Assembly: GCF_900187385.1 (NCBI RefSeq)
Contig: NZ_FYEY01000001.1
Span: 2,356,001-2,420,000, forward strand
Origin: Streptomyces sp. 2114.4
GTDB lineage: Bacteria; Actinomycetota; Actinomycetes; Streptomycetales; Streptomycetaceae
Direction: 5' to 3'
Length of the DNA: 64,000 bases
Position numbers and translations under genes: made by a program. Below are positions 8,042-15,533 of this stretch, piece by piece. The number at the start of each line of letters is the position of its first letter. The stretch's first letter is position 1. The notes under the pieces are model-generated. The model saw nothing but the letters and a program-made list of their open reading frames with translations, searched no databases and was not told the DNA's origin.

Positions 8042-9088
8042 ATGACCTCGAAGATCAAGCCCTCGAAGGGCGCCCCGTACGCGCGGATCATGGGTGTCGG
8101 CGGCTACCGCCCGACCCGTGTGGTGCCCAACGAGGAGATCCTCCAGCACATCGACTCGTCCGACGAGTGGATCCGCTCGCGGTCCGGTATCGCGACCCGC
8201 CACTGGGCGGGGCCGGACGAGACCGTGGCGACCATGTCGGTCGAGGCGTCGGGCAAGGCGATCGCCGACGCGGGCATCACGCCCGAGCAGATCGGCGCCG
8301 TGATCGTCTCCACCGTGTCGCACTTCAAGCAGACTCCGGCCATCGCGACCGAGATCGCGCACCGTATCGGTGCCGGCAAGCCGGCCGCGTTCGACATCTC
8401 GGCGGGCTGTGCGGGCTTCGGCTACGGCCTGACCCTGGCCAAGGGCCTGGTGACCGAGGGCTCGGCGGAGTACGTCCTGGTCCTCGGCGTCGAGCGGCTT
8501 TCGGACCTCACCGACCTGGAGGACCGCGCGACGGCCTTCCTCTTCGGTGACGGCGCCGGCGCGGTGATCGTCGGCCCGGCCAACGAGCCGGCGATCGGCC
8601 CGACCGTCTGGGGCTCGGAGGGCGACAAGTCCGAGACCATCAAGCAGACCCTGGGCTGGGACGTCTACCGCTCCACCCCCCTCCCCGGAGGGGACGCCCC
8701 CGAGGGCCGCCCGGCTCCGGAGGAGATCCGGTACCCCGCCATCACGCAGGAGGGCCAGTCGGTCTTCCGGTGGGCGGTGTTCGAGATGGCGAAGGTCGCC
8801 CAGCAGGCGCTGGACGCGGCCGGCGTCAGCCCGGACGACCTGGACGTCTTCATCCCGCACCAGGCCAACATGCGGATCATCGACTCGATGGTGAAGACTC
8901 TGAAGCTGCCGGAGAGCGTGACGGTCGCCCGCGATGTGGAGACCACCGGCAACACCTCGGCCGCTTCCATTCCGCTCGCCATGGAGCGGCTGTTGGCGAC
9001 CGGGCAGGCCAAGAGCGGCGACACCGCGCTGGTCATCGGCTTCGGGGCGGGTCTCGTCTACGCCGCGACGGTCGTTACCCTCCCCTAG
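8042..9088 (+). CDS. fabH: 3-oxoacyl-ACP synthase III FabH
   Basis: Predicted 348-residue condensing enzyme that starts fatty acid chains by joining an acyl-CoA (in Streptomyces also branched starters) to malonyl-ACP. The Cys-His-Asn triad is visible: DISAGCAGFG, IPHQANMR and TTGNTSAAS. A variable loop before RYPAITQEG carries the extra STPLPGGDAPEG, encoded by a G/C palindrome at about 8680-8705; compared with my memory of the S. coelicolor enzyme this loop is only slightly longer, and the active site is intact. It lies 13 bp after fabD and is followed by a 104-bp gap before acpP. Confidence 0.95.
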   Translation: MTSKIKPSKGAPYARIMGVGGYRPTRVVPNEEILQHIDSSDEWIRSRSGIATRHWAGPDETVATMSVEASGKAIADAGITPEQIGAVIVSTVSHFKQTPAIATEIAHRIGAGKPAAFDISAGCAGFGYGLTLAKGLVTEGSAEYVLVLGVERLSDLTDLEDRATAFLFGDGAGAVIVGPANEPAIGPTVWGSEGDKSETIKQTLGWDVYRSTPLPGGDAPEGRPAPEEIRYPAITQEGQSVFRWAVFEMAKVAQQALDAAGVSPDDLDVFIPHQANMRIIDSMVKTLKLPESVTVARDVETTGNTSAASIPLAMERLLATGQAKSGDTALVIGFGAGLVYAATVVTLP

Positions 9089-9192
9089 GCAAGATCTGCG
9101 CAGGGCCGTACGTCCCCGGATGTCTCGGCCGTCGCACGGATCCTCACCGCAAGTAACGCAGTTCCCCATAAAATGACCGAAGGAGCGCCATC

Positions 9193-9441
9193 ATGGCCGC
9201 CACTCAGGAAGAGATCGTCGCCGGTCTCGCCGAGATCGTGAACGAGATCGCCGGGATCCCCACCGAGGACGTCCAGGTGGACAAGTCCTTCACCGACGAC
9301 CTGGACGTCGACTCGCTGTCCATGGTCGAGGTCGTCGTCGCCGCCGAAGAGCGCTTCGACGTGAAGATCCCGGACGACGACGTCAAGAACCTCAAGACGG
9401 TCGGCGACGCGACCGAGTACATCCTCAAGCACCAGAGCTGA
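9193..9441 (+). CDS. acpP: acyl carrier protein AcpP
   Basis: Predicted 82-residue acidic protein carrying the growing fatty acyl chain. The phosphopantetheine attachment Ser is in DDLDVDSLSMVEV (about residue 41), within the expected four-helix pattern. A good Shine-Dalgarno, AAGGAG, ends 8 bp before the ATG. The 104-bp gap from fabH contains an unusually AT-rich stretch CCCCATAAAATGACC just before it, which may host an extra promoter to raise acpP expression; this is an inference. fabF follows 77 bp downstream. Confidence 0.95.
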   Translation: MAATQEEIVAGLAEIVNEIAGIPTEDVQVDKSFTDDLDVDSLSMVEVVVAAEERFDVKIPDDDVKNLKTVGDATEYILKHQS

Positions 9442-9518
9442 TCCAGCTCCCGCGCATGTCGCCACCCCGCGGTGGCGCCGTCGATTCAGACCCCTCTACC
9501 CGTGGAGTAAGAATTCCC

Positions 9519-10784
9519 GTGAACGCGACCAATCGCACCGTGGTCGTCACCGGTATCGGCGCAACCACACCGCTGGGTGGCGACAGCGCTTCGACCTGGC
9601 AGGCCCTGCTCGCCGGACGTTCCGGTGTCAGCACCCTCGAACAGGACTGGGCCGCCGAGCTGCCCGTCCGTATCGCCGGGCAGATCGCCGTCGAGCCCAC
9701 CGAGACCATTCCGCGTCCGCAGGCCCGCAAGCTGGACCGCTCGGCGCAGTTCGCGCTCGTCGCGGCCCAGGAGGCCTGGAAGGACGCGGGCTTCACCGCC
9801 AAGGCCGGCGAGGACACGGCGGTCAACCCCGACCGTCTGGGCGCCGTCATCGCCTCCGGCATCGGCGGTGTGACGACCCTGCTCGACCAGTACGACGTGC
9901 TCAAGGAGAAGGGCGTACGCCGCGTCTCCCCGCACACCGTGCCGATGCTGATGCCGAACTCGCCGTCCGCCAATGTCGGCATCGAGTTCAACGCCCGCGC
10001 CGGTGTGCACACGCCGGTCTCGGCGTGTGCGTCGGGCGCCGAGGCCATCGGCTACGCGATCGAGATGATCCGCTCGGGCCGCGCCGATGTCGTCGTCGCG
10101 GGTGGCACCGAGGCCGCCATCCACCCGCTGCCGATCGTGGCATTCGGCAACATGATGGCGATGTCCAAGAACAACGACGACCCGCAGGGCGCCTCCCGCC
10201 CCTGGGACGTCGACCGCAACGGCTTCGTGCTCGGCGAGGGCGCGGGCGTGATCGTCCTGGAGTCCGAGGAGCACGCCAAGGCCCGCGGCGCACGCGTCTA
10301 CGCGGAGGCCGTCGGCCAGGGCATCTCGGCCGACGCCCACCACATCACACAGCCCGAGCCGTCCGGCAACGGCATCGCCGCGGCGCTGCAGAACCTGCTC
10401 GACAACACCGGCCTCCAGCCCGCCGAGATCGTGCACGTCAACGCGCACGCCACCTCGACGCCCGCCGGTGACGTCGGCGAGCTCCGGGCACTGCGCAAGG
10501 CGTTCGGTGACGACGTCGACCACATGGCCATCACCAGCACGAAGTCGATGACCGGCCACCTCCTGGGCGGCGCGGGCGGCATCGAGACGGTGGCCACGGT
10601 CCTCGCGCTCAAGCACCGGATCGCCCCGCCGACGATCAACATCGACCAGCTCGACCCGGAGGCCGACGCGGACATCGTCCGCGGCGAGGCCCGCAAGCTG
10701 CCCGCCGAGGGCCGGATCGCGGCCCTGAACGACTCGTTCGGCTTTGGTGGCCACAACGTGGTCCTGGCCTTCCGGACGGTCTGA
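9519..10784 (+). CDS. fabF: 3-oxoacyl-ACP synthase II FabF
   Basis: Predicted 421-residue elongating condensing enzyme. Motifs: SACASGAEAIGYA with the active-site Cys, VNAHATSTPAGD with the first His, KSMTGHLLGGAG with the second His and the conserved Lys. The GTG at 9519 was chosen because GGAG lies 11 bp upstream and MNATNRTVVVTGIGATT matches the family N terminus; the longer frame from 9456 overlaps only spacer sequence. Last gene of the cluster, followed within 10 bp by a strong perfect-stem terminator. No FabG, FabI or FabA/Z is encoded here. Confidence 0.95.
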   Translation: MNATNRTVVVTGIGATTPLGGDSASTWQALLAGRSGVSTLEQDWAAELPVRIAGQIAVEPTETIPRPQARKLDRSAQFALVAAQEAWKDAGFTAKAGEDTAVNPDRLGAVIASGIGGVTTLLDQYDVLKEKGVRRVSPHTVPMLMPNSPSANVGIEFNARAGVHTPVSACASGAEAIGYAIEMIRSGRADVVVAGGTEAAIHPLPIVAFGNMMAMSKNNDDPQGASRPWDVDRNGFVLGEGAGVIVLESEEHAKARGARVYAEAVGQGISADAHHITQPEPSGNGIAAALQNLLDNTGLQPAEIVHVNAHATSTPAGDVGELRALRKAFGDDVDHMAITSTKSMTGHLLGGAGGIETVATVLALKHRIAPPTINIDQLDPEADADIVRGEARKLPAEGRIAALNDSFGFGGHNVVLAFRTV

Positions 10785-10792
10785 CGCACGTA

Positions 10793-10835
10793 CCGAGGGC
10801 CCGTCCGGTGAAGACTTCACCGGACGGGCCCTCGG
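10793..10835. terminator. strong bidirectional terminator between fabF and oxidoreductase
   Basis: A perfect 20-bp stem (10793-10812 pairs with 10816-10835) closes on a 3-nt loop GAC. It sits in the 70-bp gap between the convergent fabF and the NAD-binding oxidoreductase and would stop transcripts from both sides. There is no T tract, as usual for Streptomyces terminators. Confidence 0.9.
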
Positions 10836-10854
10836 CGTTCCTCCCGCGTGCCGC

Positions 10855-11745
10855 TCAGCTCCCGAAGCTCGCGAAGTAGGCGGCCGCGCCGTCCTCTTCG
10901 CCGTGGCCCTGCTCCTCGGACCTCCGGAAGCGTTCGGCACAGGCCTGGGCCAGGTCCATGCGCACACCGCCGTCCCGGGCGGCCTCCAGGATCAGCCGGG
11001 CGTCCTTGCGGGCCGCGGACACCGTGAAGCTCGGTGGGTAGTTCCCGGACAGGATCAGCTCGGATTTCAGCCGGAGATACGGCATGTCGAGCGCGCCGCC
11101 GGCGACCGCACCGAGGAAGTCGCGCGGGTCCACGCCGAGCGCCCTGGCGAGCGCCAGGGACTCACCCGTACCGTTGATGACCGTCAGCACCCAGTTGTTG
11201 ACGACGAGCTTGAGATGACTTGCCGCCCCGCCCGCCGCGTCCTCACCGACCCACTGGGTGCGGCTCCCGACGATGCCGAAGATCCGCTCGGCGCCTTCCC
11301 TGACGTCCCGCGGGCCGGCCGCCAGGATCGTCAACTCCCCCTTCTCCGCGGGCGCCCTGGTGCCCAGTACGGGGGCGTCCACGAACCGCAGGCGGTGCTC
11401 GTCGGCGAACCGGGCGAGCGACGGGAGGGCTTCGGTGCCCACCGTGCTCGTCTGGAGCCACAGCGCGCCGGACGGCAGCGCGCCCGCGGCCTGCCGCATC
11501 GCCTGCAGGACGGCCTCCCCGTCCAGGAGCATCGTGAGGACCACATCGGCGCCGTCCACCGCCTCGGCGGGCGTGCCGGTGACGCGGGCCCCGTCAGCGG
11601 CCAGCGGCTCGGCCCTGGCGCGCGTGCGGTTCCAGACCCGGACGTCCAGACCGGCCCTGGCGAGGTTGCGGGCCATCGCCGCGCCCATGATTCCGGTGCC
11701 GAGCACCGCTACTGACGGGGCGTCGGGAGAGTTGTTGTCGGCCAT
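10855..11745 (-). CDS. NAD(P)-dependent 3-hydroxyisobutyrate dehydrogenase-like oxidoreductase
   Basis: Predicted 296-residue cytoplasmic beta-hydroxyacid dehydrogenase. The Rossmann motif GTGIMGAAMARNLARAG is at about residues 16-32, the substrate motif DAPVLGTRAPAEKGEL at about 123-138, and a catalytic Lys region LKLVVNNWVL near 180. The exact substrate (hydroxyisobutyrate, tartronate semialdehyde, or an imine) is not decidable. The ATG at 11745 has no Shine-Dalgarno; TAGCGT lies 6 bp upstream, so the mRNA should be leaderless. Its promoter has the same 19-bp-spacer MerR architecture as the regulator at 3464-3949, which suggests that regulator or a paralogue controls it. Confidence 0.85.
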   Translation of the reverse strand: MADNNSPDAPSVAVLGTGIMGAAMARNLARAGLDVRVWNRTRARAEPLAADGARVTGTPAEAVDGADVVLTMLLDGEAVLQAMRQAAGALPSGALWLQTSTVGTEALPSLARFADEHRLRFVDAPVLGTRAPAEKGELTILAAGPRDVREGAERIFGIVGSRTQWVGEDAAGGAASHLKLVVNNWVLTVINGTGESLALARALGVDPRDFLGAVAGGALDMPYLRLKSELILSGNYPPSFTVSAARKDARLILEAARDGGVRMDLAQACAERFRRSEEQGHGEEDGAAAYFASFGS

Positions 11746-11751
11746 GACGGC

Positions 11752-11782
11752 ACGCTAGGCCGTGGAGCGCACTCCAGGGCAA
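11752..11782 (-). promoter_or_regulatory. MerR-type promoter, near copy of the one at 4016-4046
   Basis: On the minus strand: -35 TTGCCC (11782-11777), a 19-bp spacer holding the dyad GGAGTGCGCTCC, and -10 TAGCGT (11757-11752). The -10 and the start codon of the oxidoreductase are 6 bp apart. Apart from base changes in the spacer the element matches 4016-4046 in layout and in both hexamers except one base. Confidence 0.75.
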
Positions 11783-11814
11783 CTGCTGCCGCGTGTCGGA
11801 CGGCTCCGGCGCCT

Positions 11815-12309
11815 CTAGACGACCTGGTGGAGCCAGCGGACCGGGGCGCCCTCGCCCGCGTACCGGAAGGGCTCCAGTTCGTCGTCCCAGGGCTTGCCGA
11901 GGAGCTTGTCGACCTCGGCGGCGAGTTCGGTCTCGCCGCGCGCCGAGCGGGCGACCGCGGCGCGCAGCCGGTCCTCGGGGATGAGGATGTCGCCGTGGAT
12001 GCCCGTGACGGCATGGAAGATGCCCAGGTCGGGGGTGGAGCTGTAGCGCTCGCCCTCGGCGGTGGAGCAGGGTTCCGCGGTCACTTCGAAGCGCAGCAGA
12101 TGCCAGCCGCGCAGCGCGGAGGCCAGCTTGGAGGCCGTGCCGGCCTCCCCCTGCCACGAGAACTCGGCTCTCCAGGTGCCCGGGGACGCCGGCTGGCGGA
12201 TCCAGTCGAGATTGACGCGCACACCGAGGACGCCCGCGACGGCCCATTCGACATGCGGGCACAGCGCGCGCGGAGCGGAGTGGACGTACAGAACTCCACG
12301 TGTCGTCAC
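11815..12309 (-). CDS. DUF3145 domain protein
   Basis: Predicted 164-residue soluble protein matching the DUF3145 family, which is conserved among actinobacteria and has no assigned function. Recognisable pieces are RGVLYVHSAPRALCPHVEWA at the start and a C-terminal EPFRYAGEGAPVRWLHQVV. The start is GTG 12309: GGAGGT lies 6 bp upstream, while the longer frame up to 12420 has no ribosome site. The gene is monocistronic and faces away from the GDSL lipoprotein gene across a 322-bp gap with a perfect palindrome at 12412-12427. Confidence 0.85.
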   Translation of the reverse strand: MTTRGVLYVHSAPRALCPHVEWAVAGVLGVRVNLDWIRQPASPGTWRAEFSWQGEAGTASKLASALRGWHLLRFEVTAEPCSTAEGERYSSTPDLGIFHAVTGIHGDILIPEDRLRAAVARSARGETELAAEVDKLLGKPWDDELEPFRYAGEGAPVRWLHQVV

Positions 12310-12631
12310 CGGGACCTCCAGTGCGGTTCGAGGTTCGCCTTCCCCAGCGGCCTCGTGCCCGTTCCGGTTGCGGCCGGGACAGTCGTCATTCTGCCCCAGT
12401 GACCACTTCGGCACCAGCATGCTGGTGACCTACAGTAAACACCATTAGGCGGAATTTGCCGCAAAAGGGACAGGAAATGACGTGATGTAATTTGGTCTGT
12501 GCCGACTGCACCAGCCACTTTGGGTCACCGCCCGGAAGGCACGGGGCAAAGCTACCGTGCGGTGCCGGCCCGGGGGTGACGTACCGTCGGTACCCGAAGA
12601 GATATCACTCGCACGCCGGAGGGGACAGGGG
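12310..12631. other. 322-bp divergent intergenic region (DUF3145 / GDSL lipoprotein)
   Basis: No gene is seen. It holds the start-side signals of both flanking genes, a perfect palindrome at 12412-12427, a relatively AT-rich stretch at 12430-12500, and a short dyad GTACC-GTC-GGTAC at 12581-12593 about 40 bp before the lipoprotein start, close to where a promoter or operator for that gene should lie. Confidence 0.6.
12412..12427. promoter_or_regulatory. perfect 16-bp palindrome, candidate operator
   Basis: CACCAGCATGCTGGTG reads the same on both strands without a mismatch. It lies about 100 bp upstream of the DUF3145 start and 205 bp upstream of the GDSL gene, next to AT-rich sequence. No cognate regulator is adjacent. 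Confidence 0.5.
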
Positions 12632-13522
12632 ATGAAGCAGATCGGCCGGCCTGTTCGCCCCCGGCGCAGCCGCTCCGTACGCCGCTTCTCACGCACCGTC
12701 GCCGCCGCTTCCGCCCTGGTGATTACCCTCACCGCCTGTAGTGGCGGCGGGCACCCGGAGAAGCCGCACCCCAAGCCGACGCCCGTATGGCACACCGATC
12801 CCGGCTCGGTCGCGGCGCTCGGGGACTCGATCACGGTCGGTTTCGACGCCTGCACGCTGCTCTCCGAATGCCCCCGGGTCTCCTGGGCCACCGGCACCGA
12901 CCCCAAGGTCGGCAGCGTCGCCCGACGGCTCGTCAAACACCCCGCCACCCACAGCTGGAACTTCGCCAGGACCGGTGCGCTGATGAGCGACCTGCCGGAC
13001 CAGATGACCGCGGCCGTCCACCGCAAACCCGAGTTGGTCACGGTCCTGATCGGCGCCAATGACGCCTGCCGGCGCGATGTCGGGGCGATGACCCCGACGG
13101 CCGCCTTCCGCGCCGACTTCGCGCGCGCCATGAAGCGGCTGCGGCGCGCCCTGCCGCACACCCAGGTGTATGTCGCGGCGGTCCCCGACCTGCTGCGACT
13201 GTGGTCCGAGGGGCGCAAGAACCCGCTCGGGAAGCAGGTGTGGAAGCTGGGCATCTGCGGGTCCATGCTGCGCGATCCGGACGATCTGACGAAGGCGGCG
13301 CAGGACCGCCGGGCGACGGTGCGGGAACGGGTGGTGGCCTACAACTCGGCGCTGGCCGAGGTGTGCGGCAGGGATCCGCTGTGCCGCTTCGACAAGTCGG
13401 TCTTCGACTACCGCTTCACCGGGCACCAGTTGAGCACCTGGGACTGGTTCCACCCGGGCACCCGCGGCCAGAAGGAGCTGGCGTCGCTGGCGTTGCGCGT
13501 GATCACCCGGGCGCAGCCGTAG
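12632..13522 (+). CDS. SGNH/GDSL-family hydrolase lipoprotein
   Basis: Predicted 296-residue exported lipoprotein. An Arg-rich N terminus leads into a hydrophobic signal ending with the lipobox LTAC (Cys near residue 35), followed by a Pro/His/Lys-rich linker. The SGNH blocks are present: GDSITVGFDACT (block I Ser), LIGANDAC (block III, GxND) and WDWFHPG (block V, DxxH). It is therefore an esterase or lipase-like hydrolase anchored outside the membrane; substrate unknown. ATG 12632 has GGAGGGG about 8 bp upstream. Two extra Cys pairs (CTLLSEC, CGRDPLC) may form disulphides, fitting an extracellular location. Confidence 0.85.
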   Translation: MKQIGRPVRPRRSRSVRRFSRTVAAASALVITLTACSGGGHPEKPHPKPTPVWHTDPGSVAALGDSITVGFDACTLLSECPRVSWATGTDPKVGSVARRLVKHPATHSWNFARTGALMSDLPDQMTAAVHRKPELVTVLIGANDACRRDVGAMTPTAAFRADFARAMKRLRRALPHTQVYVAAVPDLLRLWSEGRKNPLGKQVWKLGICGSMLRDPDDLTKAAQDRRATVRERVVAYNSALAEVCGRDPLCRFDKSVFDYRFTGHQLSTWDWFHPGTRGQKELASLALRVITRAQP

Positions 13523-13545
13523 CCGCCGGGCATAGGCTCATGCGT

Positions 13546-14577
13546 ATGACGACGCAGGTCAGCAGGGAATCCTTCGGCACACTGGACGACGGCACCCGTG
13601 TCGACCGCTGGACCCTGGAGTCGGGCCCGAGCGGGCTGCGGGTCCGCATCCTCACCTACGGCGGGATCATCCAGACGGTGGAGGCGCCGGACCGGGACGG
13701 GGCGCGGGGGCAGCTGGCACTGGGCTTCGCCGACCTCGCGTCGTACGCCGCGCACGGCGGTTCGTACTTCGGCGCGCTGGTCGGGCGGTACGCCAACAGG
13801 ATCGCCGGGGCATCCTTCACGCTCGACGGCGAGGTCCACACGCTGACGCCGAACGACGGGCGGCACAGTCTGCACGGCGGGCCGGGGGGATTCTCCCGGG
13901 TGGTGTGGGAGGCCCGGGAGGTCGACGGGGGTGTGCAGCTGCACCGGGTCAGCCCGGCGGGTGAGGAAGGCTTCCCCGGCGCCCTGGACGTCCGCGTGAC
14001 GTACACCCTCTCGGCCGGCGCGCTGCGCATCGCCTCGTACGCGACGACCGACGCACCGACCGTCGTCAACCTCACGAACCACACCTACCTCCATCTGGGG
14101 GGCGATGGCAGCGGCAGCGCCACCGGCCACGAGCTGCGGCTGACGGCGTCCCGGTACACGCCCGTCGACGGCACCGGCATACCGGTGCCCGGTGCGCCCG
14201 CCGACGTCACCGGCACCCGCTTCGACTTCCGGGCGGCGCGTGCGGTGGCGGGTTCCTACGACCACAACTTCGCGCTGGACGGCGGTGTGTGCGCCGCGCC
14301 GCGTACCGTCGCGGAGCTGTACGACCGGCGCTCGGGCCGCGTCCTGGAACTGGCCACCACCGAGCCCGGTCTGCAGCTCTACACCGCGGATCACCTCGAC
14401 GGCACCCTGACCGGCACCTCGGGCGTCCCCTACGGACCCGCGGCCGGCCTGGCCCTGGAAACCCAGCACTTCCCGGACTCGCCGAACCGCCCGGACTTCC
14501 CCGGCACGGTGCTGCGGCCCGGCGAGACCTACCGCTCACAGACGGTCTACGCGTTCTCGGTGCGGCCTGGGGCCTGA
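13546..14577 (+). CDS. aldose 1-epimerase (galactose mutarotase)
   Basis: Predicted 343-residue enzyme interconverting alpha and beta anomers of aldoses. Family features: GRYANRIAGASF, HSLHGGPGGF with the first His, NLTNHTYLHL with the catalytic base His, and LETQHFPDSPN with the catalytic Glu. The ATG at 13546 is chosen over 13540 because TAGGCT ends 7 bp upstream, giving a leaderless transcript. It follows the GDSL lipoprotein gene by 23 bp on the same strand. Its stop codon lies inside a 24-bp sequence that is repeated immediately downstream. Confidence 0.9.
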   Translation: MTTQVSRESFGTLDDGTRVDRWTLESGPSGLRVRILTYGGIIQTVEAPDRDGARGQLALGFADLASYAAHGGSYFGALVGRYANRIAGASFTLDGEVHTLTPNDGRHSLHGGPGGFSRVVWEAREVDGGVQLHRVSPAGEEGFPGALDVRVTYTLSAGALRIASYATTDAPTVVNLTNHTYLHLGGDGSGSATGHELRLTASRYTPVDGTGIPVPGAPADVTGTRFDFRAARAVAGSYDHNFALDGGVCAAPRTVAELYDRRSGRVLELATTEPGLQLYTADHLDGTLTGTSGVPYGPAAGLALETQHFPDSPNRPDFPGTVLRPGETYRSQTVYAFSVRPGA

Positions 14578-14623
14578 GGGCAGGCGGCCCCTCGGGCCTG
14601 AGGCAGGCGGCCCCTCGGGCCTG
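14570..14623. repeat. tandem duplication spanning the epimerase stop codon
   Basis: A 24-bp unit (14570-14593) is followed by a 23-bp copy missing one G (14594-14616) and the first seven bases of a third (14617-14623). The first copy contains the TGA stop of the aldose epimerase gene. Confidence 0.9.
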
Positions 14624-14778
14624 TCGTCAGGCCCCAGGAGTGCGGGAAACCCTTAAGGGCGGGGGCCGGAAGAGGTCATCCTGTGCGCTGACGCGCTGGG
14701 GCGGCGGAGCAGGAACGATGAGGAGTGACCGGAGATCCGGTCACCTCGTCCGCCGTCTGCCCCGGGAGAACTCTCGCC

Positions 14779-15480
14779 ATGGCCCGCCTTCGCGTTCCCC
14801 ATCTCGTCCTGTCCTGTGCGGCGTTGACCGTGCTGGTGACCGGCTGCTCGCTCTCGGGCTTCGGCCCGACGAAGGAGGCGGCGCGGACGTACTCCGTGCC
14901 GGGCAAGGTCACCGCGCTCTCGGCGACGACGCACGGCGGGGACATCGAGGTGGTGCCGATCGACGCCGGCGGGTCGGTCAAGGTGACGGAGAAGTACGAG
15001 TACAACAAGGAGAAGCCGTCCCCCGAGCACGGGGTCAAGGACGGCCGGCTGACGCTCAAGGCCGAGGAGTGCGGCATGGGGCGCAAGTGCGCGGTGAACT
15101 ACCGGGTCCTGCTTCCGCGCAACGCCTCGGTCGATCTGCGGACCAGCGGCGGGGACATCATCGTCCGCGGCGCCTCGGGCGGCATCGCCGCGGAGACCAG
15201 CGGCGGCGATATCACCGTCACGGACTCCGCGGCCCGCACGGCGAAGGCGAAGACCAGCGGCGGAGACGTGGACCTTGCGCTGTCCACGGCACCCGACGAG
15301 GTGTCGGGCCGGACCAGCGGGGGCAGCGTCACCATCCGCCTGCCGAAGGGCGGCTCCTACGCCGTGGACGCCTCGACGAGCGGCGGCACCCGCAAGGTCT
15401 CCGTCCCGACGGACGACGGCTCCCCGCACAAGGTGACGGCACGGACGAGCGGCGGTGATGTGTCCGTGATGACCTCATGA
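14779..15480 (+). CDS. lipoprotein with repeated TSGGD motifs (DUF4097-like)
   Basis: Predicted 233-residue exported lipoprotein. Signal peptide with lipobox LVTGC near residue 25, then seven repeats built on T(S/H)GG(D/S/T) followed by alternating hydrophobic residues (THGGDIEV, TSGGDIIV, TSGGDITV, TSGGDVDL, TSGGSVTI, TSGGTRKV, TSGGDVSV), spaced about 18-45 residues. This is the pattern of DUF4097/DUF2807-type right-handed beta-solenoids. Function unknown; surface or envelope role inferred from lipidation. ATG 14779 has GGGAGA 9 bp upstream. It converges on the GH3 gene. Confidence 0.8.
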   Translation: MARLRVPHLVLSCAALTVLVTGCSLSGFGPTKEAARTYSVPGKVTALSATTHGGDIEVVPIDAGGSVKVTEKYEYNKEKPSPEHGVKDGRLTLKAEECGMGRKCAVNYRVLLPRNASVDLRTSGGDIIVRGASGGIAAETSGGDITVTDSAARTAKAKTSGGDVDLALSTAPDEVSGRTSGGSVTIRLPKGGSYAVDASTSGGTRKVSVPTDDGSPHKVTARTSGGDVSVMTS

Positions 15481-15491
15481 GGGAGAACCGC

Positions 15492-15521
15492 CGGGGGCGT
15501 TCTCGGGCCGGAGCGCCCCCG
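15492..15521. terminator. bidirectional terminator hairpin
   Basis: CGGGGGCG (15492-15499) and its exact complement CGCCCCCG (15514-15521) flank a 14-nt loop in the 53-bp gap between the convergent lipoprotein and GH3 genes. Confidence 0.65.
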
Positions 15522-15533
15522 TCCCCGGCCGGG

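Noticed and set aside
5804..10784. A polyketide synthase cluster because of FabH/FabF and ACP
   Set aside because: The set is the single-copy type II fatty acid cluster with FasR; there are no ketoreductase, cyclase or tailoring genes.
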